Positions 54,145-64,000 of a stretch of DNA of 64,000 nt are shown here, one piece after another. Source of the DNA: Scedosporium boydii (Eukaryota; Ascomycota; Sordariomycetes; Microascales; Microascaceae); assembly GCA_002221725.1 (NCBI GenBank), contig NJFT01000010.1, positions 302,828 through 366,827 of the forward strand, read 5' to 3'. The notes below the pieces were generated by a model that saw only the letters and a list, made by a program, of their open reading frames with translations, did no database searches and was not told the DNA's origin. A program made the translations under genes and the position numbers. Positions within the stretch are counted from its first letter, which is position 1; the number at the start of each line of letters is the position of its first letter.

Positions 54145-54864
54145 TGGGAGCACCTCTTTCCCGATAGACCCCTGTCGGAGTACGACCCACAGGAGAGGAG
54201 GCGATCAGGTGGGCACGCTCACGTATGCTCTAGTGGTGGTTTAATATTTATTGGTGTTGTAATATGCCCCTAATCTGGCCATCTACTTGGCCTGGCCTGG
54301 TCTCGAGCCCATGTAACATCTTTCAGTCTCTGCTTAGCCTGGTTTAGGCTTGACTTAGCTTCGCCTAGCTCCAGAATCTCGTCAAATCTTGCTAATTTGA
54401 CCGAGAACCCAAAATACGGTCCTTATTTGGTAGGAGAGAAGCCCAGAACTTGGGCACCACAGCTGCGCAGTGATGCTGCATATCCCAAATCGAATATGAC
54501 GCATGGGTCATGGGAGCTCTACCCCCCACATCCAAGTCGTCATCTAAAGTTACCAGCGGATACTATACTAGTATCCGCGGCTCGATTATTGATTCGTTCC
54601 TTTTTCATTATAGAAAGTGAACGACTTGAATGTAGCCAAGTGCGAAGTCCGCTTCTGACACAGCTCCCGGCTTTGGGGAAAGTGGCAGTACCAGGCCCAG
54701 TGTTTTGCTCAAGTTACAGAGAAGATAGGAGCTGTCACGCGGCACTACGTTTTACTGCTACTGCATAGGCACTCACGAAACAGACCAAACGTTACCGCGC
54801 CTCGGCATCAAATATTCACTGTTTTTTTTCCTTCCAATAATGAAAAGCAGCTTTTCGACGATAC
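54145..54864. other. Intergenic, no gene seen
   Basis: Convergent 3' region between the transporter relic and the beta-glucosidase. It has repeated GCCTGG/TTAGCC words near 54285-54370 but no element was recognised. Confidence 0.4.
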
Positions 54865-57519
54865 TTACGGGGCATATGCAATCTCCTTTTCCACCTGGAC
54901 AGACACTACCTGTGCGATATCCGCCGCGGACTTTCCAAGCGAGATATCGTACTTACCGGCCTCCACAACCCAAGCATGTCGCGCCTCATCAAAGTAAGCA
55001 AAATCCTTGGCCTTAAACAACATTAGGCCCATTTGGTCGGCACCCGCTGGAAGCCGTACTTTTTGAAAGGCAACGAGAGACTTGACGGGATGCTCTGGGT
55101 GCCGCTGGGCTTTTCCAGCATACACCTGGACCGCGACGCCACCGGCGGTTTTCCCGGTATTAGACACTTTGTATGTGATAGTGAATGTGTCCTCGCAGTC
55201 CCTGGAAACCTTCATCTCCCCGAGACAAAATGACGTGTACGAAAGACCGAACCCGAATGGGAAATTAACCTTGTCCTTCGAAAGGCGATCATAGTGGCGG
55301 TACCCGATAAACACCCCCTCAGCGTACGTAACCCTCAATTGCTTGTTGCCGTCATATGTTCCAGGGAAGTTCCCGTACGCAGGCGCATCTTCGATCTGGC
55401 GGGGAAAAGTGGTCGGTAGGTGACCCTCGGGATTCACAGAACCCGTCAGGACGTCTATGATGGAGTTCCCGCACTCCTGACCCGGGAACCACGTCTGGAG
55501 CAGACCGGCGACCTGATTCAGCCATGGCATCGCGACCGCCACGCCGGTAGAGTTAACCACGATAGTGTTGGAGTTCGCCGCCGCGACGGCCGATACGAGG
55601 GCATCTTGGCTTCCCTGGCGGGGGAGATGAAAGGAATCCTGGTCGCGACCCTCTGTCTCCCACTGGGGATTGTGGCCTGTAAAAACGATGGCGTAGTCTG
55701 CTTCCTGTGCAACCTTGACGGCCTCTCCCTGGAGATCTGCATCGTGCTCAGACGCAAGAGACAAGCCGAGGCGGAAACCTGTGCGCCCCTCCAGAATCTT
55801 CAGGCCGATGTTGCTGGGTGGATAACTCCTGATTCGCAATCGGTACGTCCTCCCGGCAGTGAAAGTATGCCGGATCTCTGCTTCGGTCTGCGCGTTGAAG
55901 AGCACACCCATGGGGTCGGAGAAATTGCCTTCTTGCTTGATGACGAGTTCGTCATCGATGAAGACCTCCGTCTCGCCAAGACCAGAGCCCGCGAGACAGT
56001 GGTTCCCGGTCTCGGTGGGGCTGAAGTCCCCGACGAGCTCGAGGATCTTCTGCCGGGACTCCTGGGTTCCCAGGGGCGAGTATCCCGACTTCTCGTGGCC
56101 GTGCTTGATGGCGAGTGGCGAAGTCGGGTTCGAGGGATCGTAGAACGAGAGTGTGAATCCTGGATGGCCGTCAAGACCCATAACGGTTCCCCGCCGATCA
56201 TTCTTGCCAAGGCGGGCTAGGAGACGCTCCCCATGCACGCCTTTCGCGTAAGTAAACTCCACATCGTTGCCGAACGCATTCTGGAAGGCATCCCAAGGCG
56301 TTATCTTGTAGTGAGCGTTCACGGCAGCGCTGCCCCCGCCGTGAGCGAGTGCCTCCTTGGCGAAGCCAATAAGTGCAACTTTTTTGCCTTTGAGCTTCGA
56401 GAGTGAGAGCGGCAGGATGTCGTTGTCGTTCTTGAGCAGCACGACACCCCTAGCGCCTGCATCGCGAATAAGTTTCCGATGTTCCGGGCGGTCGACGGCC
56501 TTTTCTTGCATTGGGCTACCTGAGTTCTCGAAGGCGTTTAGGTTCACCAAGAACCTGAGGATCGTCCGCACTCGCTTGTCGATGTCCTCCTCTTGAACCT
56601 CTCCCCGCTTGACGGCCGCAACAACCACGTCTAGCTTCCGAACAACCGCGGGGCCAGGCATCTCGAGTTCGAGGCCGGCTTTGATGCCGGCAAGCGAGTT
56701 CGTCCCGCCCCAGTCGCTCATTACCATTCCTTCCCACCCCCACTCCTCCCGAAGGACCTTCGAAAGCAACCACTCGTTCCCATCGCAATGCTCGCCATTG
56801 ACCTTGTTATACGCTGACATCAGCGCCCAAGGCCCGGCTTCCTTAACCGCAATCTCAAAGGGCCTTAAATAAATCTCTCGCAGGGCCCGCTCCCCGATCG
56901 TTTCATCCACAGTCATCCTATCTGTCTCCTGCTCGTTCGCGACAAAGTGCTTAATGGTCGCGGCGACTCCAAGGCTTTGCACGCCCCGGATCATGCTCGA
57001 CGCGAGCTTCCCCGTGAGGAGCGCGTCCTCGCTGTAGCTCTCGAAGTTTCGCCCGCCTAGAGGGTGGCGGTGGATGCATACCGTTGGAGCTAGAAGACAG
57101 CTCGCGCCCTTGCTGCGGGCCTCCTGCGCGAGGGCCGAGCCTACACTACGGGCGATCTCCGGGTCGAAGGAGGCGGCGATGCTGGAGGCTGCGGGGAAGC
57201 ATGCTGCGCTGGTGTTTCCGTCAAAATCTTCGCCACGTGTGCCATTAGGTCCATCGGTAGTCTAGGAACGGACATGTGTATGAGTTTCTCGGTGATGCTT
57301 TTGTTGAGGTAGATTGGGTTGGTAGGTTATCTTACCTTGATTGATGGGATGCCTTTCTCGGGGATCGCCACGGTCTCCCAGAAACTGCCGCCGGCGAGGA
57401 GAGAAATCTAATGACACCTGTTAATCTTTTAATCCTTTTGGGGGGGTAGAGTGAGCTTCAACCTTTTCCTCTAGTGATAAAGACCGCAGGATGGCCTCGG
57501 TATCTACTGTAGCTCTCAT
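54865..57519 (-). CDS. GH3 beta-glucosidase with PA14 insert
   Basis: Three exons fit: 57463-57519, 57336-57407 and 54865-57261, with introns of 55 and 74 nt, giving 841 residues. The two small 5' exons supply MRATVDTEAILRSLSLEEK and ISLLAGGSFWETVAIPEKGI, the normal N-terminus of intracellular-type fungal GH3 enzymes, and join to TTDGPNGTRGEDFDG. The catalytic nucleophile Asp is in GMVMSDWGGTNS; KHFVANEQET is the conserved sugar-binding block. A PA14 domain is inserted at about residues 400-560 (TEVFIDDELVIKQEG), followed by the second alpha/beta domain (LLQTWFPGQECGNS) and a fibronectin-III-like end. No signal peptide is seen, so it probably acts inside the cell on imported beta-glucosides. 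It is divergent from a Zn2Cys6 gene. Confidence 0.95.
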
Positions 57520-58422
57520 CTCGATTAAAGTGCGTGTTAATATCACCCTGGAGCGGAGATCAGTATAGGTGAACGCGATTTGTTAAGGAACGTCCGCCGA
57601 GCAGTGAAATATGCGATCATGGGAGGAGTAATTGATTGACGGAGCTGGGCTACCCTCACTCAGCATTCTCGTATCGCGTATCGGGTCTCGGAAGTCGGAT
57701 GCAGCGAGATCCGTCGCAATAGATCACAAACCCAAGCCATGCTTCCCTGCTTCTATAAGCGGTGGGGCATAGGTCCCGGCGGAGATGGTACGATGAGTTC
57801 TAAGCGCTCCCCGACATCCTGGTGCAGCAATAGTGTTCTCACTTCCGAGCATGCCTAAGGATCTGCCGAGAGCTCAGAACGGCCCCACTAGCACGCTTCA
57901 AGTTTAGGTGAGTTTTTGCTACTCCAGTAAAACGCTAATCTCCGCATTCCCCGCGTCTACCCCATAGGACACCGCTAGCTCCCAACGCTGGAAATGTAGG
58001 CGGCCGGCCACAACTTTCGTTTCTCGCCGCATGGCCCGAATCGTATTTTGACTCTCACTTGTCCAGGGGTTGGATGGTGAATGTTACTCTGGGAGCAGGG
58101 TGGCGAGCCTTGGCCACTACGCTAATTTATAGTTCATCGAGCCGTGGCCCGCTACTCCCCGATATAAAGATCCGCTACTCCCCGGCCATGCCGACCTTCG
58201 TGGCGTTTTCCCTTTCCTCCAAAGCACCCTCCTCTGTGCATAAATCTGCATGCATAATTGCCTAGCGTGTGGGGGAACCAGGCAGAGAGGTCTGAACTTT
58301 TCACCCACACTCGTCGAGCAACCTCCGACACTCCCCGTCCTACTATTGTGGACGTTCTACTCGTGCGCACTTCATCCGATCCCCGGTTCAAACCCTTCAA
58401 ATGCTTGGTGGAAGCTCCCATC
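57520..58422. promoter_or_regulatory. Divergent promoter region of beta-glucosidase and Zn2Cys6 regulator
   Basis: A 903-bp interval between outward-facing starts. Nearly duplicated phrases GCTACTCCCCGATATAAAGA and CGCTACTCCCCGGCCATGCC lie at 58148-58190, next to a TATAAA-type element. CGG/CCG triplets are frequent, but a specific site pair was not assigned. Confidence 0.5.
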
Positions 58423-60512
58423 ATGGACGAGCGGGGCCGGAACCCGCAGGACACACGCAGAACGGCCCGGATGTATCAGCGCCGAAGAGCAGTCGCGGCC
58501 TGCCAACCATGCAGGGCGCGGAAGACAAAATGCGATAATGTCCGTCCGGTGTGCGGGTTTTGTAGCCGGACAGGGGCGGATTGCACATACGCCGAAGGAT
58601 CCAAAGATTATTCATCGTGGGTGTTGTCTCCCCCCTAGTGATCCACCACTCTTCAATGCCTGCCAGCTCACGTTACATAGATTCGACCCTGCCAGTTTGG
58701 CGATCCTCGATCGCATCAACCACGCCATCAACCTCTTAGAATCGCAACAACAAGTTAGCGCCGTGATTCCCCATCAACCGGGGCTAGGATTGGCGGATGC
58801 ATCACCGGCGTCGAGCACTCAACTAGGCCAGAGTGCGGTGTCAAACGCTACACCATTGCCGCAATCGGAACTAGATGAAGACTCCCTCGATGTTCCAGGC
58901 CATCCAGCTACATTAATCAACTGCGAGGCCATACTTCGCTGGCCCATATTCCGGAGTTGCGTCCCGCCCGACCTCCAATCCTTTATCCTCGACTCTGACG
59001 ATGCCTATTCGGACACCCTCGGTCCTTCTCCCGCCTCGCAAGGAGGTGGTGTTCGAGAAGAGGACTTTGTCAAACTCTCCGGGAGGTTTCTCGCATATGT
59101 CCATGTTAAGAATCCAATACTGGATTGCTCAGAATTCAGATCTAACGTCAAAGAGGCAGCCGATAATGGTATACGCTGGGATGGCCCGTCCTGTCTAGTT
59201 GTGAGGCCCTCCAAAATGCCAGGTCTCAATGTTCAACTAACTGACTGATACTACTAGCTAATTGCTTGCGCCCTCGGATGCTTCGAATTCGGAGACTACA
59301 CCATCGATGAAAGATCTACCAACCCACGTCATCGACCCGACATAGGTGCAGCTATGGCATACTACTCGGCCGCAAAAAAGCGTCTGGCTTTAATAGAGCC
59401 TTCTTTGCTGTCTGTGCAATGCCAATTCTTCTGCGGAGTGCTGGAAATGTTTCTTTTGCGACCGGTCAAGGCCTGGTTTTACTTCCACCAAGCCTGCGTG
59501 CAGCTACGCAACCACCTGTGGATAAGAGCACATAGACGCCCCGAACATGCGGAATCTCGGCCGCAAAAGGTTCGACGTCTTGAACAAAGGCTTTACTGGT
59601 CATGCATGAAATCTGAATAGTAGGCATAGAATAAGGAAGACTGGCCCCCTTTGTCAAAGCTAACAGCTTACATAGTGAACTTCGGTGTGAAATACCCCTT
59701 CCTGCCAGCGGCATAACTCGGCTCGGATTTCCGGACATGCTGCCTTCGCCACCAAACGGCCTATCGTCCCCATCTTTCGCCCATGATTCGCTCGCAGATG
59801 GACCATCTAGAGCGCAGGATATAGAACCGGAAGAAGAAAGGAGTTGGTTCTACTACCTTGCCGAGATATCATTTCGGAAAATGATGAACCGGGCCATTGC
59901 AATCATTGGTGGGGATGGTGAACGCGGCTGGATCACAAATATTTACGAAAAGATGAAACATTGCAAGGTTTTGGGCGAGGAAATCAACATCTGGTAAGAG
60001 ACAATTCTCTTCATCCAAGCTTCGCCTGGTCACTCTATTTACCGTTCTTTAGGTGTTCTCATATCCCACCTCCAATAAGCAGTAACGTAGTCGAACATCC
60101 TCCCAATGAATTCGCACATTTCATCCGCAATCGTGCTCTCGCTTGTCGCGAATGGATTCACCGTCCGTCCCTCTACTACGCCATCCACCAGCCCCCCGAT
60201 GACCCGTACATCCCGCATGTACTCCCCTTTGCGGAGAAGTGCCTAGAAGTATGTATCCAAGGCCAGTTTGAGGCGTATGCTTTCCGCAGGCATCACGGCA
60301 CCTGGTATGTCGCGCGGACCATAATGTCAAGAGCGCTTCTTCTCTTGGCAGCTGTGAGGAGCCAAAGGTTGAGAGTACCCGACGAATGGAGAGAGGCGGT
60401 GCGGTTGTCGGTGGAAACACTCAAATTCTGGGGGGAGGAGGCATCCGATTTGAGATGGGCGTCCACAGCTTTAGAAAGAATAGCAGATGAGACCATAGCA
60501 AGATTCCTCTGA
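58423..60512 (+). CDS. Zn2Cys6 fungal transcription factor
   Basis: Five exons fit: 58423-58616, 58681-59200, 59258-59619, 59676-59993 and 60053-60512, giving 617 residues. The DNA-binding domain CQPCRARKTKCDNVRP has spacing CX2CX6CX6CX2CX6C. Its end at KDYSS joins to FDPASLAILDRINHAINLLE, a helical linker that probably mediates dimerisation. Later exons give the regulatory region: LIACALGCFEFGDY, QCQFFCGVLEMFLLRPVKAW (activation-region helix) and RLYWSCMKSE joined to YELRCEIPLP. This layout matches regulators of carbohydrate or secondary metabolism. Divergence from the GH3 gene suggests it controls that gene. The open frame extends upstream without a Met, so the start at 58423 is preferred. 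Confidence 0.9.
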
Positions 60513-61726
60513 CGGAACACTCATCACGTGATAATAACACAACGAGTTATCACGTGACTTTCCCCTGCTCGAGACATCCGCTCTCATGGAATCCTGCCCT
60601 CGGGAGGCCCAAAAGAAAGGACAAATATCTAAAATATAAGATCGGTACTTCTTCTCCCGTTGCACGCCTCTCTAACTCGCTACGTTGCTTGCATACGGGC
60701 AGAAGCTCTAAGAGCTGTGAGGAGATGGAAAATGGCTCCGGACTGATGGTGAGGTGTGTGTTGGCTGCTGGTCAGGCCAAAGACGTGCATACCAGGCGTA
60801 GTGCTGATGTTTCGATGCTGCAGTGTCGGTCATTCCGAGATAGGGAAGCACTCAATTTACTGTTTGGCCTGCCCCTCTCAGAACTAGCAACGTTGAGATG
60901 TAGCTGGCTGAGCTTCCCTCCAAGAAGTGACTGGAAGATCTTGGAGACTACTAGAGAGTTGTTTGAACTCAAAGCCCAATTCTCAAAGTGCCAAAGTCCA
61001 AGAGCCATTGAACTGTCGTTACGGCCAGTCCTTTTTTTCCAGGGGATTCGGAACACCTCCGTTTGGTGTTGGCTTAAATCCCCGTCGAGTTTGGCAGAAC
61101 CCAACCATCTAATGTTTAACGCCTGCCGCCTAGCACTTCCAACTATTTTCCAGGCAATGACTAGAGTGGCACAATGGAAATAGCCTGGCACTGAGGAGGA
61201 CAACGCTAGGAATACAACACCGCATGCATCATCCCATGTGGCAAGGAGAGGGGATAATACATGCTTCATTATTCTCCTTCAAGGAACATGTGAGCTCGGT
61301 GTAAGCAAGCTTTTAGTCTAGAAATTCAAGGTTCCTTTGTCTCGCCAAGCAGACATTGGTTTTCCTTTCATTTTGGTGCCGCCGTCTTTGGATTATTTTC
61401 ACCTCCATCGTACCTTCCTGCTGTAGATGGGGACGACTGAAAAGGTGGAGATTGAGACATGACAAGGGAAGGAGCGTGGGAACAAACGAAAGAAGGAGCA
61501 AAGGGATGAGTTCGAGAGTCTGGAGGAAGCACCTAGAAAAACACATGCTTCCTCCAATTCCAGATTCCTCTGTTGCTGGCTCAACCTACTTTCCACCTCT
61601 CTCTCCCTCTCTACTTCTATTTCTACCTCTACTTCTTCCATCTTCCCAAGCTTTCCATCCTTATCACCAACTTTCCATCTGAGATCATCAACCAGATCGA
61701 TCCTGCACTGATACAGCTTATCCACG
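60513..61726. other. Long intergenic region with CT-rich leader
   Basis: About 1.2 kb without a supported gene. TCACGTGATAATAACAC near 60524 and ATCACGTGAC near 60549 are two CACGTG (E-box) sites 25 bp apart. The last 130 bp are strongly CT-rich, as in 5' leaders of highly expressed fungal genes. Confidence 0.5.
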
Positions 61727-63145
61727 ATGTTTCGCCACAATCCCACTAAGCCCACCGCCGATGAGATCCAGGAGCTATTCGAGTCGTCTCCGCCCGACGC
61801 CGGTTATCCCAACGCTTCTCCTCCCTCTCCGCCCTCGCCCGCGCGACAAGTCCAATTCAGCTCGGAGCCCATCAAGAGCGGCGAAAATGGCATCCTCCGA
61901 TCCCAATCCACCAGCAACATCGACACCGACGCCCGTCTGAACCGCGAGCTCAAACGCATGCTCTCCATCCACAGCGTCGTCTCAACCGCTTCGACCGCCG
62001 CCCGCGCCCACGACGAAGCCCAGGCCCGCGGTGCCCAGACCTACAAGAAGATCGGCGCTGGTGCCTGCGGAGCCATTTTTGCCCAAGATGGCAAGTCCGT
62101 CGTCGTCAAAGTCGCCAAGGGCAACGAGCTCGAGCTCTGGAACGACTACCTGATGCACGCCAAGATCGCCGACGCCTTTCGGGAATTCGACATCGCGAGC
62201 ATTCGAGTTCCTAAATACTATTACTACTCACCAAGCATGAACGAGTCATTTTTCGATCGAAATCCGGGCCTAAAGGCCGCCGCCGCGTCCGTTTGCAACT
62301 TCCCCACCGCCGCCCTCCTCACGGAGAGGATCCTTCCGCTGCCCAAGAACACACGAGGCTGTCTGATTGACAAATTCTGCGATCCCAATCCTGCCATGAG
62401 AGCTTCGGCCAGGGCCGACCCGGCCAACCATGACTGCCTTGTGCGTGTCTACCTCGGATTGCCTCGCGGATGGGGCACAGGTAGATTCTTCTCGCTCCGC
62501 AACTTCAAGCTTCATCTTGACCAGATGGTTGAGCTCGATCTTAATGTCCACGACTTCGCCCATAGAATGGGCGATGCCATGGCCATCATGCATTGGGCTG
62601 CTGAGACCGACGCTCGAGACGTCGAGTTCGCCCTCGGCAGTGCCTCCACGGCCATCCCCCTCTCGGCGACATCTCGCGAGATTGAGCGCATGGCTCCGTG
62701 CACTTACACCGGTCCCGAATCGCGCGTCACGGAAGACTTTTTCCACCGCGCCACGGAGCTCTGGGTTCTCGATTTCAACCAGGTGAAGCACATCACCTTG
62801 GATGAGGAGGGCGTCGCCGCTGCCGTCAGCGCGGCGATGATCAACGACCCGTATATCCCCAAGCCGAACGCCGAGACCGAAGTTGGCCAGGAGATTTGGG
62901 AAGCGTTTTGCGCGGCGTACCTCCGGACGGCGGAAAGGATCCTCGAGAAGAAGCACCCTGAGTCTGCCCTGGCATACGCGATGGAACTGGATGAGGACAT
63001 CATCATGGATCTTCCTCAGAAGTTCCTTGATGGGTTCATCGAGGCGCACAAGGCCAAGTCTTCTTCACAGGGAAGTCAGACTTCGATGGATTGCAACGTT
63101 TCGGGTTCTCAGGGTTCGCGAGCGAGTACAACCTCGCCGACGTAA
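61727..63145 (+). CDS. DUF3669-like protein
   Basis: Intronless, 472 residues. The N-terminal 95 residues are Pro/Ser-rich and probably disordered (PPSPPSPARQVQF), followed by KKIGAGACGAIFAQDGKSVV and VVKVAKGNELELWNDYLMH. These resemble the Gly-rich loop and beta3 Lys of protein-kinase folds. The later part, ELWVLDFNQVKHITLDEEGV and NDPYIPKPN, fits the DUF3669 family, whose members keep a kinase-like N-lobe and a degenerate active site (DFNQ in the position of DFG-like residues). The C-terminal 30 residues are Ser-rich. Catalysis is not established; the role is unknown. It has a CT-rich leader. Confidence 0.85.
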   Translation: MFRHNPTKPTADEIQELFESSPPDAGYPNASPPSPPSPARQVQFSSEPIKSGENGILRSQSTSNIDTDARLNRELKRMLSIHSVVSTASTAARAHDEAQARGAQTYKKIGAGACGAIFAQDGKSVVVKVAKGNELELWNDYLMHAKIADAFREFDIASIRVPKYYYYSPSMNESFFDRNPGLKAAAASVCNFPTAALLTERILPLPKNTRGCLIDKFCDPNPAMRASARADPANHDCLVRVYLGLPRGWGTGRFFSLRNFKLHLDQMVELDLNVHDFAHRMGDAMAIMHWAAETDARDVEFALGSASTAIPLSATSREIERMAPCTYTGPESRVTEDFFHRATELWVLDFNQVKHITLDEEGVAAAVSAAMINDPYIPKPNAETEVGQEIWEAFCAAYLRTAERILEKKHPESALAYAMELDEDIIMDLPQKFLDGFIEAHKAKSSSQGSQTSMDCNVSGSQGSRASTTSPT

Positions 63146-63946
63146 GTGGGCAGTCAGTCGGACACCCCTTGTTAATTAGATGAGCTGGTTCTTCCCCCAC
63201 CCTTTCTTTCGGTTTCGGTTATAGAATAGTGATCAATAGAATGTATAAATGATTTCACGAATAGTGAGGCTGAGAGCTAATCTCGTTACTCAACGTTGCG
63301 ATGGCCGTAGACATAGATTACAGTCCATTCCGGACTCCCTCGCAAAGGGACCAACGTTAATCGTTTTTGCCGTTCGTGAGCAAGGCTAGACATTTGTAGC
63401 ATGTAATAAACCAAACCGGTCACGACGAGAACAACGACAGCCACTTGGACTCTCGACATATGCATTTAGCTCCAGGCATACGTAAAGCAAAAGGAGACAG
63501 GCTACTTCCTTCCCACCAGCCCCATCCCTCGTGATTTCTTCCTCCCTCCTCCACTAGATCACTCCTTCCCAGTCAACTTCCCACAAAAAGCACACCGAAA
63601 TAACCCATATAGAAGACAACCATGCCCCGCCCTTCCACCAGAGAACAAGGAAGCAGTAGCCAAGTTGTTCTTCGAGGCAGCCGACACTCCCCGACCGGCG
63701 GGGGGGCTTGGGTTCGAATCCTACCTTACCCGAGTTTTTCGGCTGCGAACCGGTGCCCAGGGATCGAGTAAAGCAAGACTCTGACGAGGAAATATCCCGC
63801 CGTAATGGAGATCCCCATCTGGCCTGGCCAGTGGTCCAAGCGGGAGGCGCGACCCCTAGAGTAGGAGGGGGCAGGGCCTGGAGGTAGGGTGAGGAGGGAG
63901 GGGAGGAGTAGATAGGAAATACAGAGCAACTTTTTATTATATATTT

Positions 63947-63990
<44 letters not shown>

Positions 63991-64000
63991 CTTTTCTTTT
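63146..64000. other. 3' flank, no gene seen, ending in poly-T
   Basis: No supported gene. A GGTTCGAATCC word near 63711 recalls a tRNA T-loop, but the rest of a cloverleaf is missing. The window ends in a T-run. Confidence 0.4.
63952..63990. repeat. Poly-T run, about 39 nt
   Basis: An uninterrupted T-run followed by CTTTTCTTTT at the window edge. Length is likely to be variable and uncertain in an assembly. Confidence 0.9.

Noticed and set aside
58617..58639. A 23-nt intron ending at the first TAG in the second Zn2Cys6 gene
   Set aside because: It is too short for splicing. The 64-nt intron ending at 58680 keeps the frame and gives the expected helix FDPASLAILDR.
60554..61183. A 209-codon plus-strand open frame upstream of the DUF3669-like gene
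   Set aside because: Composition looks random, with no domain or signal and no good start context.
63670..63740. A tRNA-like GGTTCGAATCC near 63711
   Set aside because: No matching acceptor stem, D-arm or anticodon arm could be folded around it.

Overview
The window is nuclear DNA of a filamentous ascomycete (Pezizomycotina, most likely Sordariomycetes). Genes carry several short introns of about 45-100 nt with GT..AG ends. The gene content is typical of the group: HET-domain proteins, a HET-NACHT-ankyrin NLR, Zn2Cys6 regulators, P450, GH3 and secreted proteins. One DNA transposon shows RIP-style CpA/TpG to TpA decay. No species can be named from the sequence. Exon boundaries were fitted by eye, using frame continuity and protein-family conservation.

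Layout. 0-17 kb: end of a CorA-like transporter, a decayed Nramp transporter, a small CxxCxGxG zinc-repeat protein interrupted by an in-frame TAG, a divergent pair of flavoenzymes (Old Yellow Enzyme and FAD monooxygenase), a small unknown gene beside an F-box remnant, a HET protein divergent from a Fic protein, and a broken fragment of the 2-oxoglutarate dehydrogenase E2 lipoyl domain. 17-29 kb: a single-pass Cys-rich membrane protein, the HET-NACHT-ANK NLR, a secreted histidine-phosphatase-like protein and a Zn2Cys6 regulator. 29-41 kb: a P450 divergent from a cytochrome b5/cytochrome b5 reductase fusion, a DUF7770-like gene with an in-frame TAG, a dead APH-type kinase, a hydroxyacyl-CoA dehydrogenase fused to a YWTD propeller, and a GPI-type secreted protein. 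42-51 kb: two Gfo/Idh/MocA oxidoreductases on either side of a 1.88-kb pogo/Fot1-type transposon, then a third HET-containing protein. 51-64 kb: a retroelement scrap, a sugar transporter with an internal deletion, a GH3 beta-glucosidase divergent from a Zn2Cys6 regulator, and a DUF3669-like protein.

Connections. The P450/b5-reductase pair could form an electron-transfer unit. Transporter, beta-glucosidase and regulator resemble a beta-glucoside utilisation module whose transporter is now broken. HET, NLR and Fic genes give the left half an allorecognition or defence flavour.

The most unusual signal is a set of genes interrupted in frame by TAG, never TAA or TGA, where coding sequence continues in the same frame beyond the stop. 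The best cases are at 5597 and 34153. The Nramp relic also has four changed residues in one short patch that all fit TpG to TpA. Two explanations compete: ordinary or RIP decay, or the UAG-to-UGG A-to-I mRNA editing known from sexual stages of Sordariomycetes. RNA data would separate them.
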